Assembly (NCBI GenBank): GCA_030692055.1
Contig: JAUYCY010000101.1
Location: 1 to 57,512 of the forward strand
Length of the DNA stretch: 57,512 bases
Origin: Candidatus Omnitrophota bacterium
Lineage (GTDB): Bacteria > Omnitrophota > Koll11 > Duberdicusellales > 4484-171
Reading direction: 5' to 3'
Shown one piece after another: positions 55,363-57,512 of the stretch (the first letter of the stretch is position 1; each line of letters starts with the position of its first letter). The position numbers were made by a program, and so were the translations under genes. The notes under the pieces were generated by a model, which saw only the letters and a program-made list of their open reading frames with translations, was not told the origin of the DNA and ran no database searches.

Positions 55363-56217
55363 ATGTTTAAGAAAGTGGTATTTATTTTGGTATCGTTTCT
55401 TTTCTCAGCATCTGCATTCGCTGCGAAGGACAAAAATTCGATTCAAACTAAAGGTTCAGATACCATGGTCAATTTAGGCCAAGCTTGGGCAGAAAAGTAC
55501 ATGGAGAAGAGTGCGAGCGAATTTGTAGCAGTTACGGGTGGTGGTTCAGGCACCGGACTTTCCAGTTTAATAAGCGGCACCTGTGATATTGCGATGAGTT
55601 CAAGAAATATCAAGGATAAAGAAATTTCCTTAGCCAAACAAAAAGGAATAAATCCCTACGAGATAAAAGTAGCTTTGGATGGTTTGGCGGTGGTAGTTAA
55701 CCCTAAGAATCCCGTGAATAAATTGACCATTGATCAGCTCGCCCAGATTTTTACGGGAAATATCACTAACTGGAAGGAGCTCGGCGGGGAAGACAAGAAG
55801 ATTGTTATTCTCTCGCGCGAAGTCAATTCCGGAACCCACGTTTATTTTAAAGAGCACGTATTAAGAAAGAACGATTCTAACAGTAAAGAAGAATTCGCGC
55901 CAACTGCATTAATGCTTTCATCCTCTCAGGCGATTGCTGATGAAGTAGCCGGTAATCCTGCGGCTATCGGATATTACGGAATGGGCTATATATCCAAAAA
56001 GCAAAAACCCGTAACTATAGCTAAAGATGAAAAGTCGGAATATGAAGCTCCGACGATAGAGAATGTTATAAGCGGTAAGTATCCTATTTCAAGGCCTTTA
56101 TTTCTTTACACCAATGGCACGCCAGAAGGCCTGGTAAAGAAATTCGTAGATTTTACACTTTCCAAGGAAGGCCAGGATATCGTTATGGCAACTGATTTCG
56201 TCCCCGTTAAACGCTAA
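55363..56217 (+). CDS. pstS: Phosphate-binding periplasmic protein PstS
   Basis: 284 residues from ATG 55363 (SD aaggagga). Signal peptide FKKVVFILVSFLFSASAFAA, then the PstS fold: KGSDTMVNLGQAWAE (phosphate loop), GGGSGTGLSSLISGTCDIAMSSR, VALDGLAVVVNPKNP, REVNSGTHVYFKEHVL, AIGYYGMGY and RPLFLYTNGTPEG. It binds phosphate for the PstCAB importer. A longer in-frame start at 55291 would lie in the structured leader and is rejected. Confidence 0.95.
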   Translation: MFKKVVFILVSFLFSASAFAAKDKNSIQTKGSDTMVNLGQAWAEKYMEKSASEFVAVTGGGSGTGLSSLISGTCDIAMSSRNIKDKEISLAKQKGINPYEIKVALDGLAVVVNPKNPVNKLTIDQLAQIFTGNITNWKELGGEDKKIVILSREVNSGTHVYFKEHVLRKNDSNSKEEFAPTALMLSSSQAIADEVAGNPAAIGYYGMGYISKKQKPVTIAKDEKSEYEAPTIENVISGKYPISRPLFLYTNGTPEGLVKKFVDFTLSKEGQDIVMATDFVPVKR

Positions 56218-56295
56218 TTCTCGCTAATCAAACGCGAATTTTCGCTAATAATATTATTCGCGTGTATTAGCGTTCGATTCGCGTATATTCGCGTT
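56218..56295. repeat. Inverted repeats between pstS and pstC
   Basis: CGCGAATTTTCGCTAATAAT faces ATTATTCGCGTGTATTAGCG, with two further CGCGTATATTCGCG-like units. It fills the 78-base gap. No ribosome binding site remains for pstC (gcgtt before the ATG). Confidence 0.65.
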
Positions 56296-57159
56296 ATGCG
56301 TAAGTTTAAAGAACTTATTATTGAAAAACTCATACTCATCTGTGGGTTAGCCTCGATATTCTTTGTAGCGTTAATTTTCCTTTTCTTGCTCAAAGAAGGG
56401 TTTGCGGTATTTAAGACTGTAAGCCCTTTTAATTTTCTCTTTGGGAAAAGTTGGTACCCGATTTCTGAGCCGCCCCAGCTGGGAATATTACCTTTAATTC
56501 TTGGTTCTTTATTAGTTACTTTAGGGGCAGCAATTATTTCTATTCCGATAGGAGTAGGTTGCGCGATTTATATAGCTGAAATAGCCCCATTAAAGATTAA
56601 AGAGACTCTTAAGGCGGGGATTGAATTATTGGCAGCTATTCCAAGTGTTGTCTTAGGATTTATTGGTATGGTAACTCTCGTTCCATTAGTAAAGACAGTT
56701 TTTCATTTACCAACAGGACTGACCGCTTTATCTGGTTCAATAATGTTGGCATTTATGGCCATGCCGACAATAGTTTCAATTGCAGAGGATGCGTTATATT
56801 CGGTCCCTAAGACGTATAAAGAAGGCGCTCTTGCGCTAGGAGCGACACACTGGCAGACGATATGGCGAGTAATGCTTCCTGCAGCATCAAGCGGTATACT
56901 TGCGGCAGTTATGCTTGGGATCGGTAGAGTAATCGGTGAAACAATGGCAGTAATGATGATTACAGGAAACGCTGCGGTTATACCAAATAGCATTTTAGCG
57001 CCGGTTAGAACTTTGACTGCTACTATTGCCGCAGAAATGGGTGAAGCAGTGGTAGGTAGCGAGCATTATTTTGCCTTATTTGCTATTGGTATAGTTCTGT
57101 TTGTTATTAGTTTTGCTATTAATGTAACCGCAGACTTATTCTTGCATAAGAGGCAGTAA
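56296..57159 (+). CDS. pstC: Phosphate ABC transporter permease PstC
   Basis: 287 residues with six TM segments (about 10-32, 67-95, 108-128, 142-165, 205-225, 255-280) and the EAA coupling loop EGALALGATHWQTIWRVMLP (about 175-194). The LFGKSWYPISEPPQLGILPL stretch after TM1 is typical of PstC. Partner of PstA. Confidence 0.94.
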   Translation: MRKFKELIIEKLILICGLASIFFVALIFLFLLKEGFAVFKTVSPFNFLFGKSWYPISEPPQLGILPLILGSLLVTLGAAIISIPIGVGCAIYIAEIAPLKIKETLKAGIELLAAIPSVVLGFIGMVTLVPLVKTVFHLPTGLTALSGSIMLAFMAMPTIVSIAEDALYSVPKTYKEGALALGATHWQTIWRVMLPAASSGILAAVMLGIGRVIGETMAVMMITGNAAVIPNSILAPVRTLTATIAAEMGEAVVGSEHYFALFAIGIVLFVISFAINVTADLFLHKRQ

Positions 57160-57339
57160 TGACCCATTTGACTTCGCTTGAGGGTCTATCCTTGAGCGAC
57201 TAAAAGGAGTCGAAGGATGACCCATTCGACGGAGTTTATACCGACGAAGCCGAGGTACTCAGGGTCATCCTGAGCGAAGGTTCGACCATGCTTACCATCG
57301 TCCTGAGTTTATCGAAGGACGACTAAAAGGAGTCGAAGG
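57160..57339. repeat. ctaaaaggagtcgaagga repeat cluster between pstC and pstA
   Basis: GCGACTAAAAGGAGTCGAAG occurs at about 57196 and 57319 with inverted partners GGTTCGACCATGCTTACCAT and CATCCTGAGCGAAGG in between. The same CCTGAGC/GTCGAAGG type is at 5933-5990 and 43497-43580. The last copy ends directly at the pstA start and its aaaaggag serves as the ribosome binding site. Confidence 0.75.
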
Positions 57340-57512
57340 ATGAAAAATCCTCATAGAACACAAAATATTGCATTTTTCTTCTTATTATTAGCGACGCTTT
57401 TAATAGTAATCCCGGTAGGGTTAATTGTTGTCATCATTATCCAGAAAGGGTTACCCGCAATTAACTGGCAGTGTCTTTCGGATATACCGCGACAAGGAAT
57501 GCGCGCAGGCGG
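57340..57512 (+). CDS. pstA: Phosphate ABC transporter permease PstA, N-terminal part (cut by window edge)
   Basis: 57 codons from ATG 57340: KNPHRTQNIAFFFLLLATLL, a first TM with IPVGLIVVIIIQKGLPAINW, the usual start of PstA. The gene continues past the window. Confidence 0.85.
   Translation, partial: MKNPHRTQNIAFFFLLLATLLIVIPVGLIVVIIIQKGLPAINWQCLSDIPRQGMRAG

Noticed and set aside
1..57512. CRISPR array
   Set aside because: The many direct and inverted repeats are palindromic, unevenly spaced and scattered; there is no regular repeat-spacer order and no cas gene.
1..57512. tRNA or rRNA genes
   Set aside because: I looked for the TTCRANY arm with CCA-type ends and for conserved rRNA stretches and saw none.

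Overview
The window is about 57.5 kb of an AT-rich, gene-dense chromosome from what looks like an uncultured, probably anaerobic, diderm bacterium. An outer membrane is indicated by an MlaE/MlaF/MlaD lipid-transport set, an LptF/LptG pair and a DUF2490-type beta-barrel. Anaerobic metabolism is suggested by an NfnA/NfnB-like electron-bifurcating pair and an NADP-type glutamate dehydrogenase. The housekeeping gene order nevertheless matches blocks known from Firmicutes: mcsA-mcsB-clpC-radA-yacL-ispD-ispF-cysS and tmk-holB-ricT-metG-tatD. Candidatus Omnitrophota or a neighbouring candidate phylum is my best guess, but this is inference from gene content and style, not from a marker gene.

Layout. 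0-5.8 kb: tail of an aminotransferase, arginine-kinase quality control (mcsA, mcsB, clpC) and an exported protein of unknown function. 6.2-8.9 kb: mlaE, mlaF, mlaD. 9-23.6 kb: radA, a YacL-type PIN/TRAM protein, ispD, ispF, a cysS gene split by a homing-endonuclease-like ORF, tmk, holB, ricT, metG, tatD, a DUF362 ferredoxin, mtnA and radC. 23.6-30.1 kb: an accessory island with a possible SRP-like RNA, a BcgI-like methylase-nuclease/specificity pair plus a helix-hairpin-helix nuclease, and small regulators. 30.1-37 kb: thiL, tsaE, tsaB, alr, then lptG, lptF and comFC on the minus strand. 37-43.2 kb: a sulfur/Fe-S block (Rrf2 regulator, iscS, nadA, iscU carrying an intein, mnmA, larE). 43.3-50.8 kb: a lipoprotein, a DUF3352-like membrane protein, a REP-associated transposase (RAYT), nfnA, nfnB, gdhA. 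51.3 kb to the end: phosphate regulon (phoB, phoR, small Pho-linked ORFs, DUF2490 protein, pstS, pstC, start of pstA).

The most unusual property is the density of palindromic repeats. At least five families sit in nearly every gap, nest inside each other, supply stop or start codons to neighbours, and in four genes are carried in frame inside the coding sequence. Filled and empty copies can be compared inside the window, which shows exact insertion of a 20-bp perfect palindrome and of a 25-bp imperfect one. Two copies of the main family enclose a tiny ORF; the first resembles the start of 23S-rRNA intervening-sequence (S23, four-helix bundle) proteins, so the family may be made of shrunken IVS-like elements.

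The Pho region carries three promoters with identical geometry (11-bp-spaced TTTAC-type repeats starting exactly 48 bp before a TATACT hexamer). The third promoter opens onto a well-paired three-way-junction leader RNA ahead of pstS, which I consider the best candidate for an undescribed regulatory RNA here.
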